A DNA stretch of 64,000 nt from Acidimicrobiaceae bacterium (GCA_003158855.1 PMLJ01000017.1:1-64000), one strand, 5' to 3'; numbered from the stretch's first letter, positions 36,243-45,025 are shown. Notes: a model not told the origin generated them from the sequence alone. A program made the numbers and translations.

Positions 36243-36926
36243 TTACTCTTCGACGTTTACGGCGGCACTCGGCGTCGACGAACCGCGCGGCAGAAGTCGC
36301 AGGGCCGACGGCGCCAGCGCCTGATGGACGAAGAAGACAAACGCCGTCGCACCGACTATGTACACCAAATCGATAATCGACGACAGCGTGTCGACACGCG
36401 ATCCGGCCGCCCCGAAGACGCCCGGCGCCACGAGCTGGAAAATGAGGTACCCGAGGACCATGGTCGAGATGAGGACGATGAGCACTGAGATGAAACTGAC
36501 TGCGGCCACGTAACTGCGCATGACTCGCTTGGTCGGACTCGATGGATCCGTCTCGGAATCGGAAAGGGCCAAACCCCGCTGTCGGTGGAGCATGTGGGCG
36601 ACACCGCCGACCAGAACCATAAGGAATCCGACCACCACCATTCGCGCAACGGTGTTGGAACTAGGCGTGCTGGAGTGCATGAGGCTTACCAACGCCTCGA
36701 CGACGATGATCGAACCCATGTAGGCAATCCAAAGCGAGAGGAACGAGCCGCCGAACAAGTACGCGGCCATCGGCCGCTTGCCCGACGGGTCCGGGTCTGC
36801 TCGATTGGCGATCACGATGATGACGTACGTCATAATCGATCCGACGCCCGAAATGAGTAGCAGGAACATGATTGCGATAAATACCACCGCATCGCTTCCG
36901 AGGATTGCACCTGAAATCGAAGACAT
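36243..36926 (-). CDS. Multi-pass membrane protein of unknown function
   Basis: A 227-aa protein with five hydrophobic segments (about residues 12-38, 54-80, 92-112, 138-165, 180-202). No family is recognised and no catalytic or binding motif stands out. Charged connecting loops (NRADPDPSGKRP, RQRGLALSDSETDPSSPTKR) would be cytoplasmic by the positive-inside rule. It sits between two family B repeats in the accessory block. Confidence 0.6.
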   Translation of the reverse strand: MSSISGAILGSDAVVFIAIMFLLLISGVGSIMTYVIIVIANRADPDPSGKRPMAAYLFGGSFLSLWIAYMGSIIVVEALVSLMHSSTPSSNTVARMVVVGFLMVLVGGVAHMLHRQRGLALSDSETDPSSPTKRVMRSYVAAVSFISVLIVLISTMVLGYLIFQLVAPGVFGAAGSRVDTLSSIIDLVYIVGATAFVFFVHQALAPSALRLLPRGSSTPSAAVNVEE

Positions 36927-37020
36927 GAAACCCCCTCCATTGAAGACGTATGGCCTTCTCGCTTTGACCTTAAGCCAATTGTTGTTTCAGGGACGACCAA
37001 TCTGGAATTTCTCCGAGTCG

Positions 37021-37064
37021 CCAGTGAAGGGTTGCATACCTGTCACGTCGGGCCTCCGACACTT
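37021..37064. repeat. Hairpin repeat family B, copy 3 (short)
   Basis: GGTTGCATACCTGTCACGTCG followed by GGCCTCCGACACTTG, again with the GTCGG/CCGAC hairpin. It lies about 100 bp upstream of the 36243-36926 gene. Confidence 0.55.
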
Positions 37065-37410
37065 GTAGTTGCGCTCAATGCCCCTCGACCAAGACTTCTT
37101 TCAAGGGGCAGTCGTTTTGGGTCTTAACCAACGGTCTTCGTCCGGTCTCGGAGGGTCACCGGACTCGTCTACCGAGACTTCGACTTGGATTGAGATCTTG
37201 GGATTGGTCGACCAGTGGTCGGTCAAGTTGGCTTTGGGCTGAAAGATTGTACCGAAGCCAAGAAGGGCCGGACCAAGGACCTTCAAGACGACCTTGAAGA
37301 CGGACGAAAGACTCACATCGGGATTCTAAGAGTTGGGAGAGTAGATTCAATCGAATGAGTCTTTCTGCTGCGGGGGGCGACACAAGACAGGTCAGACCTG
37401 GAGACCGTTG

Positions 37411-37545
37411 AGCCGCCAGCGCAAGGTTGCAGAACTGTTGCGTCGGGCCTCCGACACCAATCAGACCTTGGCTAGGCAAGGCCGCCAAAGCAAGGTTGCA
37501 GAACTGTTGCGTCGGGCAATTTCTACTACGGGCTTGCAATCTTGC
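37411..37545. repeat. Hairpin repeat family B, tandem pair
   Basis: CAAGGTTGCAGAACTGTTGC plus GTCGGGC occurs at 37422-37448 and again at 37491-37517, 69 bp apart. Each is preceded by GCCGCCA. Between them CCTTGGCTAGGCAAGG forms a second small hairpin. The second copy ends GGGCTTGCAATCTTGCGTG, as in copy 2. The rest of 36927-37791 shows no gene. Confidence 0.75.
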
Positions 37546-37791
37546 GTGAGCCCCATCTCGCCCAGCGCCTTTGGCGGCGGATTGGCGTGGGGAGGAACAT
37601 GGCGGCCGAAACGGTGAAAGTAATTCTCGATGAGAAAGTGACGTGCCACGGGTCGCTGCACGCCATTCGGCTCGCAAGATAAGGCGTGAAGACCAGAGAC
37701 TATCCTCGGCATGCGAGAATGGAAAATTTTCCTCGGTCCTGTCAGACCGTCGCTGACATGGCTGATCCCGAATGACGGTATGGGACTATCG

Positions 37792-38226
37792 ATGAACGTC
37801 GTTGGCTATGAGATCTCCACCGACCGAGATCGAATCGATGTCGATGCAGTTTTCCACTTTCTTTCTGAAGAGTCGTACTGGTGCCCGGGTATTCCCCGGG
37901 CCGTTGTCGAGCGGTCGATCGACAATTCACTTTGCTTCGGTGCCTACCATGGCGAGACTCAAGTCGGCTTCGCACGTATCGTCACCGATAAGGCGACATT
38001 CGCACTCGTGGCAGACATGTTCGTTCTGGAGCCGCATCGTGGCAAGGGGCTATCGAAGTGGCTGATGCATGAAGTCATAAGCCACCCCGACCTGCAAGGG
38101 CTCCGTCGTTTACTTCTGCTGACTTCCGATGCTCACTCGCTCTACGCACAATATGGCTTCACCGAGATCGGCAACGCGTGGCGCTTCATGGAACTGTTGC
38201 GCACCGACGTCAACCAGATCACTTGA
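37792..38226 (+). CDS. GNAT-family N-acetyltransferase
   Basis: A 144-aa GNAT acetyltransferase, which moves an acetyl group from acetyl-CoA to an amine. VFHFLSEESYWCPGIPRAVVERSIDNSLCFG is the N-terminal region of a common subfamily; VADMFVLEPHRGKGLSKWL (residues about 78-96) holds the CoA pyrophosphate-binding R-GKG loop, and LYAQYGFTEI is the conserved C-terminal turn. The frame is open from 37711, but ATG 37792 starts at the family N-terminus. It is convergent with the GrpB-like gene, with a family B repeat between. Substrate unknown. Confidence 0.85.
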   Translation: MNVVGYEISTDRDRIDVDAVFHFLSEESYWCPGIPRAVVERSIDNSLCFGAYHGETQVGFARIVTDKATFALVADMFVLEPHRGKGLSKWLMHEVISHPDLQGLRRLLLLTSDAHSLYAQYGFTEIGNAWRFMELLRTDVNQIT

Positions 38227-38308
38227 GATCACGCCTCCGACACTAATCAGGCTTTGGTTATGCCAAGTCGCCAATGCTTGGTTGCAGAACTGTCACGTCG
38301 GGCCGCGG
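38227..38308. repeat. Hairpin repeat family B between convergent genes
   Basis: CCTCCGACACTAATCAGGCTTTGG, TTGGTTGCAGAACTGTCACGTCGGGC. It fills the 83-bp gap between two convergent stop codons (38226 and 38310), where it could act as a two-way terminator or RNA-stabilising element. Confidence 0.7.
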
Positions 38309-38309
38309 C

Positions 38310-38882
38310 TCACACTACCCAATTAACACGATCAGCCCATTCTTCGGCGACCACGTTTACCAGGTCGACGACGGGATCCTTGACGTCCGCGTAGGTGCCG
38401 GTGTCGTTCGTGATCGCTGCGATCGACTGTTTGATCGCGCCGTACGGCGCTACGGCGGCGGGATGGACACGAAACCAGTCCCTGAACAACAGCGCAAGGC
38501 GTTCGTTGGGGGAGCCAGCCCTTCGGACATGGAGGTTGACGCTGCTTGCCGTGGCATTGCGACGCGTCCACAGGCGTTTCCTCCAGTTGGCGGGGTCGTT
38601 GTCAAGGCCAGCCGGGACGTGGTCCGCTTGGAAGGGGGATTGCTCAAAACCAAGAGCGCTAAGCGGACCGTCAAAGGTCAAGGTTGCCGATTCAAGGTCG
38701 AGGACGCTGACTTGTAGGTCAATGACATCCTTAGAAGTCATCGAAGGAATCGCCGTGCTCCCGACATGTTCGATTCGGACGGCAGCATGGCCCAACTTCG
38801 CGCGCAGGATTGAGATCAATTCGGCGGACCCGGTCTCCCACTCGACTCGATAGGGGACCAACAGTGGCTTCTGCGACGTCAT
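38310..38882 (-). CDS. GrpB-family (UPF0157) nucleotidyltransferase-like protein
   Basis: A 190-aa GrpB-family protein. VPYRVEWETGSAELISIL, IEHVGSTAIPSMTSKDVIDLQV (residues about 38-60, the GS-x-A-x-K-x-IDL nucleotidyltransferase-like core) and SVNLHVRRAGSPNERLALLFRDW are typical. The family belongs to the nucleotidyltransferase superfamily and occurs alone or fused to dephospho-CoA kinase; its substrate is not established. ATG 38882 is preferred over 38915 because homology starts there. Confidence 0.82.
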   Translation of the reverse strand: MTSQKPLLVPYRVEWETGSAELISILRAKLGHAAVRIEHVGSTAIPSMTSKDVIDLQVSVLDLESATLTFDGPLSALGFEQSPFQADHVPAGLDNDPANWRKRLWTRRNATASSVNLHVRRAGSPNERLALLFRDWFRVHPAAVAPYGAIKQSIAAITNDTGTYADVKDPVVDLVNVVAEEWADRVNWVV

Positions 38883-39027
38883 CCCATGATTCTGCCTCGC
38901 TCGGCTTGCATCCACCGTTCTTCATTTCCGAAACTGTTGGGTTGTCAGATTTGGGGTTGGCGAGCAACTTCTCGCACAGGTTACCGATACTTCTAGATTC
39001 CTGCCGTCACCGCATGGTGTCAGTCCA

Positions 39028-39108
39028 ATCACGTCGGGCATCCGTCAAGAGTCGCGCCTCGGCGTTGTCAAGCCGCCAGTGCCGGGTGGCTGAGTTGATA
39101 GGTCTTCA
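39028..39108. repeat. Hairpin repeat family B, degenerate copy
   Basis: AATCACGTCGGGCATCCGTCA and GTTGTCAAGCCGCCAGTGCC resemble B units. It touches the stop codon of the sigma-factor partner gene (39106, minus strand), again a 3'-end position. Confidence 0.5.
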
Positions 39109-40164
39109 CTGATGTTGACCCCATAAGTGAGTGGGTGTCACCGCGGTCGACGAGTCAACGACTTCGCTCGCTTCGTACGATGTCCAACTGGTGACCACGT
39201 ATCCGGCCAGCGACGTGGTGCCGACCTTTGGCGTTTCCGTTGACGGCGTGCCGGCGAGCGTCTGCTCGCCCAGCAGGACACTCGTGGTCGGATCGAAGAT
39301 GAGCTCGAAGAGGCCGGAGGAGCCTTGGGCTGGGTTGCTCGGAGTCTCCGCGATGGCGAGTCCGATGCCCTTGCGACCGAGGTGATCAGTCGTCGGTCCG
39401 ATCGACAGCACTCCGGGGACCGCCGAAGCGACCTTGAGGAGCGCGACGCGAAGTGCCGGGGGCGCGTACGTCGCCCGCAGCAGGTCGCCAATCTGCGTGA
39501 AGTCCTCGAGCGCACCCGGCGGGCCTGCCTCGATGCTTCGACTGCTGACCATGCTCGCCAACTGCGTCGGGTTGGTTGGCAAGGCCCATAGGTCGATTGG
39601 CGCAGTGGCCCCGGTCCCTGGAGCCATCGTCTCGACGACGGGCGCCTGGGTCAACGAGGGCGATCCGGACCGGAGCCAGTTGGAGCGGTCGTGAGCAGTG
39701 GGGAAGGTGGGGTCGGACCAGGACTCGATGAGTCGTCCGGAACCGTTGACGCTGACCCAGACTTGGCGTTGCTCGAGGTAGTTCACGAAGAACGGATACT
39801 GCAGCAGGTCCACGTACTCAGCCGAGTTGACCGACACCGACTTGGTGTACTGGTATTGCCCAGATGCCGGGGCCTCGGCCCTCGCCAATGTCGAGGCGAC
39901 GCGCGAGAGGTTGAGGAGGGCTGCTGCTGCCGGCGACGGTTGGCCCACGGGGCTTGGTAGAACCTGGAGCATGAACACGGTGAGCGCCGCCGCCGCAACT
40001 AGGCCCATGGCGACGGCGCGGCGACGGCGGATCTTGGCGACGGTGACTGGTGTCGCCAAGATCTGGTTGAGACGACCACGAGACGACTCCGCGTCGATGG
40101 TGGGTACTCCGAAGCGGCCGACGGGATCGGCTTGTCGTATGAGGTCTTCGATCGTCATGGTCAC
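39106..40164 (-). CDS. CU044_5270-type membrane protein, coupled to ECF sigma factor
   Basis: A 352-aa protein with a ~50-residue N-terminal cytoplasmic part, one membrane span (AVAMGLVAAAALTVFMLQVL, residues about 50-69) and a large extracytoplasmic domain. The overall plan and its place behind a sigma factor match the CU044_5270 family of actinobacteria. It has no clear zinc-binding anti-sigma motif (HxxxCxxC). Its ATG overlaps the sigma stop by 4 bp. A sensing or anti-sigma role is inferred from context. Confidence 0.72.
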   Translation of the reverse strand: MTMTIEDLIRQADPVGRFGVPTIDAESSRGRLNQILATPVTVAKIRRRRAVAMGLVAAAALTVFMLQVLPSPVGQPSPAAAALLNLSRVASTLARAEAPASGQYQYTKSVSVNSAEYVDLLQYPFFVNYLEQRQVWVSVNGSGRLIESWSDPTFPTAHDRSNWLRSGSPSLTQAPVVETMAPGTGATAPIDLWALPTNPTQLASMVSSRSIEAGPPGALEDFTQIGDLLRATYAPPALRVALLKVASAVPGVLSIGPTTDHLGRKGIGLAIAETPSNPAQGSSGLFELIFDPTTSVLLGEQTLAGTPSTETPKVGTTSLAGYVVTSWTSYEASEVVDSSTAVTPTHLWGQHQ

Positions 40165-40730
40165 GAGGTTTGTCCTTCCGGGAAGAGCGGACTGTTGGCA
40201 GGCGAAGAGGACTCTGGCCTCGGTGCGACCGCGGACTCGCCATCCACCGCGTGGCGCACGCTGTTACGGGCGCGCCGGTAGCGCAGCTCGAAGGCATTCA
40301 CACTGCAGTCCATGACGATGGCGGCTTCGGCGTGCGAGAGTTCGTCCCAGAGCACGAGTTGGAGCACCTCGCGGTCGAGTGGTTTGAGTCGTTCCATCGC
40401 CTTCAGCACAAGATCAAGACGGTGATCGACGATCTGCGACGGCTGGATTTGAACGATGGTTATCTGGTTGACCAAGCGCATGCGAAGACGGGCCTGGCGC
40501 AGACTGCTTCGAAGGTGGTGGGCCACGCAGCGCCGAGCGACGCCAAAAAGCCAGAGCCGGTCCTCGGGCGCCGCCGGTACACCCTCGAAGCGCCGCCAGG
40601 CGACGACGAAGACCTTGGCTACCACGTCGTCGACCTCGTCCCTCGGGACTCGGCGTGCCACGTACGCGGTGATGTCGCGGAGATGGAGCGAGTACGCTCG
40701 CTCGAACTCCGTCGTTCTCTGATCGCTCAC
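40161..40730 (-). CDS. ECF RNA polymerase sigma factor
   Basis: A 189-aa extracytoplasmic-function sigma factor. Region 2 contains YSLHLRDITAYVARRV, DVVAKVFVVAWRRFEGVP and LWLFGVARRCVAHHLR; region 4 contains LKPLDREVLQLVLWDELSHAEAAIVMDCSVNAFELRYRRARNSVR with the DNA-recognition helix. GTG 40730, with GGGGATCC upstream, gives the usual ECF length; the frame is open to 40856. It likely directs RNA polymerase to stress genes in response to the coupled membrane partner. Confidence 0.9.
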   Translation of the reverse strand: MSDQRTTEFERAYSLHLRDITAYVARRVPRDEVDDVVAKVFVVAWRRFEGVPAAPEDRLWLFGVARRCVAHHLRSSLRQARLRMRLVNQITIVQIQPSQIVDHRLDLVLKAMERLKPLDREVLQLVLWDELSHAEAAIVMDCSVNAFELRYRRARNSVRHAVDGESAVAPRPESSSPANSPLFPEGQTS

Positions 40731-40949
40731 CCGGATCCCCGTTCGTAGAGCGCCCGGTATCTTCTCATCACAACTACACATGCCCGGGAGCATCGGAAAT
40801 CCGTCAACTTCAGGGTTGTGCTCGCGACGTTGACTGGACCTCGCCCCTTCGGCCAACTCGGGACTGGGTGACCATCCCTAAAGGTCATCGTCCTGGGTGA
40901 GTCGGCATTCGTGAAGCGCGAGAGCCTCCATTTCATGGGCGAGACGGAC

Positions 40950-41344
40950 TCAACACCTCACGTAGTCGAGTAGTGCCGTCCCGGGTGCGAAACCCTGTGG
41001 CTTCGTCCACGCCACGCCGATGGTTATCTTGCGCCCCGTGTCGACCGCTTTGAGGCAGCCGTGGGTCCGCTGGTGTGCACAACGCCGGTAGCGGAGATCC
41101 ACACGGTGTCACTGCTATAGGCATAGGAGGTACCCGTTGTCTTCCCCTCGGGTTGAAATGTCAGACTCCCGCCGTCGATGCTGAGACCCATGAACTTGCC
41201 CGTAATCACTTGCGGGCGTGCCGTCGTAGAGCTCGACGCTTCAACCGCGATGAAGACCGCAAAGATGAGCGCCGCACAAAAGATGGCCGTCACTACTGCA
41301 CAGTTCCTTTGAAGCGGCCTGACCCTTTCCTCCACTTCAGGCAT
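40950..41344 (-). pseudogene. Small membrane-anchored DUF5666-like protein, frameshifted near the 3' end
   Basis: ATG 41344 has an excellent AGGAG site. The product has one membrane span (AVVTAIFCAALIFAVFIAVE, residues about 15-34) and a beta domain (VITGKFMGLSIDGGSLTFQP, SSDTVWISATGVVHT). In this frame it stops at 41024 after SKRSTRGAR, but from about 41070 the neighbouring frame continues naturally as GCLKAVDTGRKITIGVAW and ends LLDYVRC at 40950. A single-base indel best explains this; it may be a real mutation or a sequencing error. Function unknown. Confidence 0.55.
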
Positions 41345-41690
41345 CTGGTAGCTCCTCCCCCGACGACAGTCGTAGCCCTTCACACGACAGTACTGGCGCA
41401 CAGCATCAAGGCTCGACGATCTCAAGCAGATGGTCTCGCACGCGTCGAGTGCCTCACTTGGATCCATTGGATGAGGTTGAAGGTCTATGGCACTTGCCTT
41501 ACGCCGCTAGGGACCGAGTTTGCCGGAGGGCGGACCTCGCTGCAGCGGGCTCCAGACGTCGGTCGTCCAATCCTGGGTCACAACTGCCCTGGGTCGAAGA
41601 CCTTAACGCGCTACAACTCTGCCAGGAGTCCATTCAGTCGGGGTGGCCTCCTGGGCTCCGGTAAGGGCAGCCAGGTTCAGGTGACCAAGA
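41345..41690. other. Interval without a supported gene
   Basis: Only short unsupported frames. The left end of the 420-bp direct repeat begins at about 41690. Confidence 0.35.
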
Positions 41691-42100
41691 CTTGTGAATC
41701 GCGCCGGGAGGTCGGGAGACCATTTCATATCCAAGGCGGTGTTGACATTCGTCACTCTGGGATTTGAACGACTGCGAAATTGTGAGGCCTGAAATGACGC
41801 CTATCGCGCTGCGCAACATGGATCACAAGTCAAGTAGACCTCGCTTCGCAATCGCATCCAAACCCAATCACTTCGATTTCGTTCAGAAGTACCGCGACCG
41901 TTGGGGTCCAAGAGCGTGAACGTTCACCTACTTATAGTGGGCCGCCTGGGTCTCGATCCCAGCGCCTGAGGATTAGAAGAAGCTTGCGGATGGCTATTGT
42001 GCGTCGGTCTCGTCGCGTAGGTCTTCAGTTTTCAAGAAATTGCGTTGTCCTGCGTCGGTTTCGTCGGGTGGTGTTGCGGAAATATGAGACCTAGAATGAG
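41690..42100 (+). repeat. Long direct repeat, left copy (partner at 52510-52945)
   Basis: About 410 bp shared in order with 52510-52945: GAATCGCG..CGGGAG, GTCACTC, GTGAGGCCTGAAATGA-GCCTATCGCGCTG, ACTTCGATTTCGTTCAGAA, CGCGACCGTTGG, the palindrome GTGAACGTTCAC (41916-41927), the tRNA-like half (41935-41980) and the GTCGGTCTCGTCGCG / AATGAGGCCT flank. The two copies bracket the arsenic, Fic, GGDEF and HD-GYP genes. Confidence 0.78.
41935..41979 (-). repeat. tRNA 3'-half-like att candidate, copy 2
   Basis: Minus strand: loop CTTCTAA, stem TCCTC, variable AGGCG, T stem CTGGG, loop ATCGAGA, T stem CCCAG (fully paired), acceptor GCGGCCC, A, then CTA in place of CCA. Geometry is exactly that of a tRNA 3' half. 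The anticodon-loop triplet is altered compared with the 56.6 and 60.7 kb copies. Confidence 0.65.
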
Positions 42101-42162
42101 GCCTGTTCGGGTCCGTGGCGTCGACCACGTGTCATTGACACCGCGCACCTCCGAGGTTCTCT

Positions 42163-43947
42163 TTAATGGATCAGAACGGCTGCCTGGCGATCGGAATTCA
42201 TGAGGGACGCGAGCGAGTCTGGCCCAGCAGGCGACGTCGGCTGCCAGGAGACAAGTGCGACATCAGGATGGTAACTGAGGACCTCCCTAAGCCATCGAGT
42301 CTCATGAAGGGCGCGTGCGGCCAATACTGGGTCGTTAGTGCCGGAGGCCGAAAGGCTTTGGTTGACAATCCATGCCGCGGGGCGAATTCCGGCGCGCCCG
42401 AGATCCTCCTGAAGGGCCATCGCTTCGTGAACGGGAGTCGGCTCTGGAATGGTGACGAGCAGGATTGAAGTGAACTCCGGGTCTCGTAACCGACCGAGGA
42501 GCTCCGTGACATCATTCGGCACTTGGTCTTGTAGGCGGTTGACCTCGCGGCTGTAGCTCTCGGCTGCGTCGAGTAGCAACAAGGTGTGACCCGTGGGTGC
42601 GGTGTCGAGCACGACGATTCGGTCGGTCGCGCATGCCACGGTGGCGGCGAAAGCCTTGAAGACAGCAATCTCTGCGGTGCACGGGGACCGAAGGTCCTCT
42701 TCCAGCACGGCCCGGCTGGCGACGTCGAGATCGGCACCAGCCGTGGCGAGCACGTCCGCGATATACGCGGCCGTCGCCGCGTCCGGGTCGACTCGCTCGA
42801 CCAGCAGCCCCGCGGGCCAATCCCGTCCTTCTCCGAGCGCGTCTTGCAGGTGCGCGGCGGGGTCAGTCGTCGATAACGTGACCGGTAGCCCATGACGTGC
42901 GAGGTCGACCGCAAGTGCCGCGGCAATCGTGGTCTTGCCAACGCCACCCTTGCCCATTGTCATAACGAGTCCGTGACCTCTTGCTGCAATGTCCTCAGCG
43001 ATTTTGGCCAGGGTCGTGTTGGCCGCGTAGAATTCATCAACGGCGACGCCATTAGGGCTGCGGCCCTCAAGAAGATCTCGTAGCGCGTTCGCACCAATTG
43101 GAGCTCCAGCGAGCAGAGGCAGGGTTTCGCGACGGAGCCCCGCCAGGGATGAGGGCAGCGCCTCGAGCGCTTCGCGGTGGCGCGCCTCGAGCGCACGGGC
43201 GGTCGGATCGTGAGCGTCTTGCGCCGTGAAGACACCGTTGACCAAGAGGTGCTGGTTCGTGAGCCCCAACGTCTCGAGCTCAGCACGTGCCCGATCGGCT
43301 TCGTTGATTGCTGCGCGGTCGGGACGAGTGACGAGCACCAGCGTAGTAATCGTCGGATCGGCAAGGGCATTGAGGGCGACGCGGTAGCGGTCCTGTGCCT
43401 GGGTGAGCCCCGAGAGGGGACCGATGCAGGTGGCACCCACGGTGCTCGTGTCGAGGAATCCCGTCCATGCCGCCGGGAGTGCGAGGAGTCTCAGGGTGTG
43501 CCCGGTCGGTGCGGTGTCGAAGATGACGTGGTCGTAGACGGCGGTGGCTGCGGGATCAGCCAGTAACGCGGTGAACTCGTCGAAGGCGGCAATCTCCACG
43601 GTGCACGCGCCAGAGAGCTGCTCTTCAATGCCACTCACGATTGAGTCTGGGAGAACACCTCGAATCGGGCCGACGACCCGGTCCCGGTACGCTGCGGCAG
43701 CCGCTTCGGGATCGATGTCGAGCGCGTCGAGTCCCGAGACGTCGTTGACTGGGCTCGCGGTGCGTCCAATTGGAGTTGCGAGGACCTCGGAGAGGTTCGA
43801 CGCCGGATCGGTCGACACGAGCAGCACCCGGTGACCCATTCCGGCGAGGGCAATCGCCGTGGCCGACGAAAGTGAGGTCTTGCCGACACCACCCTTGCCG
43901 GTGAAGAACATGAACCGAGTCGGTGCAGCCAAGAGACCTTCAAGCAT
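42163..43947 (-). CDS. arsA: Arsenical pump-driving ATPase ArsA (two-domain)
   Basis: A 594-aa double ATPase. Both halves have a Walker A GKGGVGKT (near residues 17-24 and 327-334) and the DTAPTGHT signature. The Cys residues that bind As(III)/Sb(III) are present in GACTVEIAAF and ATCIGPLSG of the first half and SPCTAEIAVF of the second, matching the three ligands of plasmid ArsA. It normally powers ArsB for arsenite efflux, receiving metalloid from ArsD. The ATG at 43947, with GAGGGTGG upstream, follows the arsD stop by 13 bp. No arsB or acr3 is visible here. Confidence 0.92.
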   Translation of the reverse strand: MLEGLLAAPTRFMFFTGKGGVGKTSLSSATAIALAGMGHRVLLVSTDPASNLSEVLATPIGRTASPVNDVSGLDALDIDPEAAAAAYRDRVVGPIRGVLPDSIVSGIEEQLSGACTVEIAAFDEFTALLADPAATAVYDHVIFDTAPTGHTLRLLALPAAWTGFLDTSTVGATCIGPLSGLTQAQDRYRVALNALADPTITTLVLVTRPDRAAINEADRARAELETLGLTNQHLLVNGVFTAQDAHDPTARALEARHREALEALPSSLAGLRRETLPLLAGAPIGANALRDLLEGRSPNGVAVDEFYAANTTLAKIAEDIAARGHGLVMTMGKGGVGKTTIAAALAVDLARHGLPVTLSTTDPAAHLQDALGEGRDWPAGLLVERVDPDAATAAYIADVLATAGADLDVASRAVLEEDLRSPCTAEIAVFKAFAATVACATDRIVVLDTAPTGHTLLLLDAAESYSREVNRLQDQVPNDVTELLGRLRDPEFTSILLVTIPEPTPVHEAMALQEDLGRAGIRPAAWIVNQSLSASGTNDPVLAARALHETRWLREVLSYHPDVALVSWQPTSPAGPDSLASLMNSDRQAAVLIH

Positions 43948-43960
43948 CAGAGTGCCACCC

Positions 43961-44482
43961 TCAGCAACAGCTGGGTGCGTCGGTCGGCTTTGCACCTAGT
44001 GCAACCGACTCGGACGGCGCACAGCACGACGGGGCGTCGGACTCTGTTGCCGAGGTTTCGCGCGGTGCACAGCACGACGCGGTCGGCGGCTCACTCGCCA
44101 GTTCGCCACTTACTTCGTTGGTGGTTGAGCCAATGAGTTCCTTGACGTTGACCGAGAGTTGGTCGGCGGGTAGTACCGGAACCTCGGCTGAGGCCCACGC
44201 GGCCAACTCCTCACGGACTGGGAATCGACCGGTGGCGCGCAACTCGCCGTCGGCGAAGATGACTGGGAGTGCTGCTTCGCCCCTCTCGGTCAGGAGTGCT
44301 CGTACCTGCTCGTTCTCGCCAAAAGCCACTGGCTCTTGGCCAAGGTTGAATCGTCGGACGGTCGCTCCGGTCGACGCCAACCAGTCGAGGTCGGCGGCGA
44401 ACTTCACGAGGGCGGGATCGACACTCGGGCCACACACTCCGGTCGAGCAACACATGGCGGGGTCGAATACTTCAATCTGCAC
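43961..44482 (-). CDS. arsD: Arsenic metallochaperone ArsD
   Basis: A 173-aa ArsD, which hands As(III) to ArsA. The N-terminal thioredoxin-like domain begins IEVFDPAMCCSTGVCGPSVDP, carrying the three cysteines (residues 11, 12 and 17) needed for binding. GEAALPVIFADGELRATGRFP is the usual core. The C-terminal tail is long, with three vicinal Cys pairs (TASCCAP, APSCCAP, and a terminal SCC), as in ArsD proteins with extra metalloid-binding pairs. A palindromic TATCGT-ACGATA site lies just upstream. Confidence 0.92.
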   Translation of the reverse strand: MQIEVFDPAMCCSTGVCGPSVDPALVKFAADLDWLASTGATVRRFNLGQEPVAFGENEQVRALLTERGEAALPVIFADGELRATGRFPVREELAAWASAEVPVLPADQLSVNVKELIGSTTNEVSGELASEPPTASCCAPRETSATESDAPSCCAPSESVALGAKPTDAPSCC

Positions 44483-44501
44483 GACTGCTCCTCTGGATTC
44501 T

Positions 44502-44519
44502 TATCGTTAATCGACGATA
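44502..44519. promoter_or_regulatory. Operator candidate between arsR and arsD
   Basis: TATCGT-taatcg-ACGATA, a perfect 6-bp inverted repeat 20 bp upstream of the arsD start. Its half-site core (ATCGT) matches that of the site in front of arsR, so both may bind the local ArsR, giving arsDA its own promoter. Confidence 0.5.
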
Positions 44520-44561
44520 GCCGATAGATTTACGTATGTCAATCAGTTCAGAGGACCTAGT

Positions 44562-44906
44562 TCAGAGCGCCGCGACGCCGGCCTTGAGTGCGGCGAGGCC
44601 CGTGGCACTCACGCAGTATCGCGTACGGGGACCCTCGATCTCGCTTTGGATCAGGCCCGCCTCGCGCAGTATTCGCAGGTGTTCGGACACTGTCGATTGG
44701 GCCAGCGCCAGCTCGGCAACAACGTCACCGGTGACGCAGGTCCGGTGGGCGTCGAGAACCCGAAGGATCCTCACTCGAGTCGGATGCGCAATCGCCTTGG
44801 CCATGACCGCCAGGGTGTCGTCGTCTCGTACTTCAACTTCAAGCGAAGTGGCATCGACGTCGCAGCACTCCGACGAGTTCACGGTGGGTCCAGATTGCAA
44901 GGTCAT
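44562..44906 (-). CDS. arsR: ArsR/SmtB-family arsenic-responsive repressor
   Basis: A 114-aa winged-helix repressor. AKAIAHPTRVRILRVLDAHRTCVTGDVV and ELALAQSTVSEHLRILREAGLI are the DNA-binding core with recognition helix. Possible As(III) ligands are the SECCDVD pair near residue 14 and the Cys in RTCVTGD (about 57), the non-canonical layout known from actinobacterial ArsR types. The operator-like palindrome at 44905-44921 overlaps the start codon, so the transcript may be leaderless, or a later start is used. Confidence 0.87.
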   Translation of the reverse strand: MTLQSGPTVNSSECCDVDATSLEVEVRDDDTLAVMAKAIAHPTRVRILRVLDAHRTCVTGDVVAELALAQSTVSEHLRILREAGLIQSEIEGPRTRYCVSATGLAALKAGVAAL

Positions 44907-44921
44907 CGTTCTACGAACGAT
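44905..44921. promoter_or_regulatory. Operator candidate at the arsR start
   Basis: ATCGTTC-TAC-GAACGAT, a 7-bp perfect inverted repeat overlapping the first base of the arsR start codon. Shares the ATCGTT half-site with the site before arsD. Confidence 0.55.
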
Positions 44922-44993
44922 AACTCATTAATGTCGCCCGAATCGCACCCAAAGTTGAGCAGGGACTTGGCAGACTTGTCCGAGATGAAATTT

Positions 44994-45011
44994 ACTCAAG
45001 AAATATTGAGT
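44994..45011. promoter_or_regulatory. Operator candidate before the ArsR-phosphatase gene
   Basis: ACTCAA-gaaata-TTGAGT, a 6-bp inverted repeat with the TCAA-N6-TTGA form common to ArsR-type operators, 15 bp before the GTG at 45026. Its half-site differs from the ATCGT sites, suggesting that the two divergent transcripts answer to different ArsR proteins. Confidence 0.5.
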
Positions 45012-45025
45012 GATAATGTCACTTC

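Noticed and set aside
37411-37545. Possible CRISPR array in the tandem family B repeats
   Set aside because: Only two tandem units, the spacing sequence is itself part of the repeat family, and no cas genes are present.
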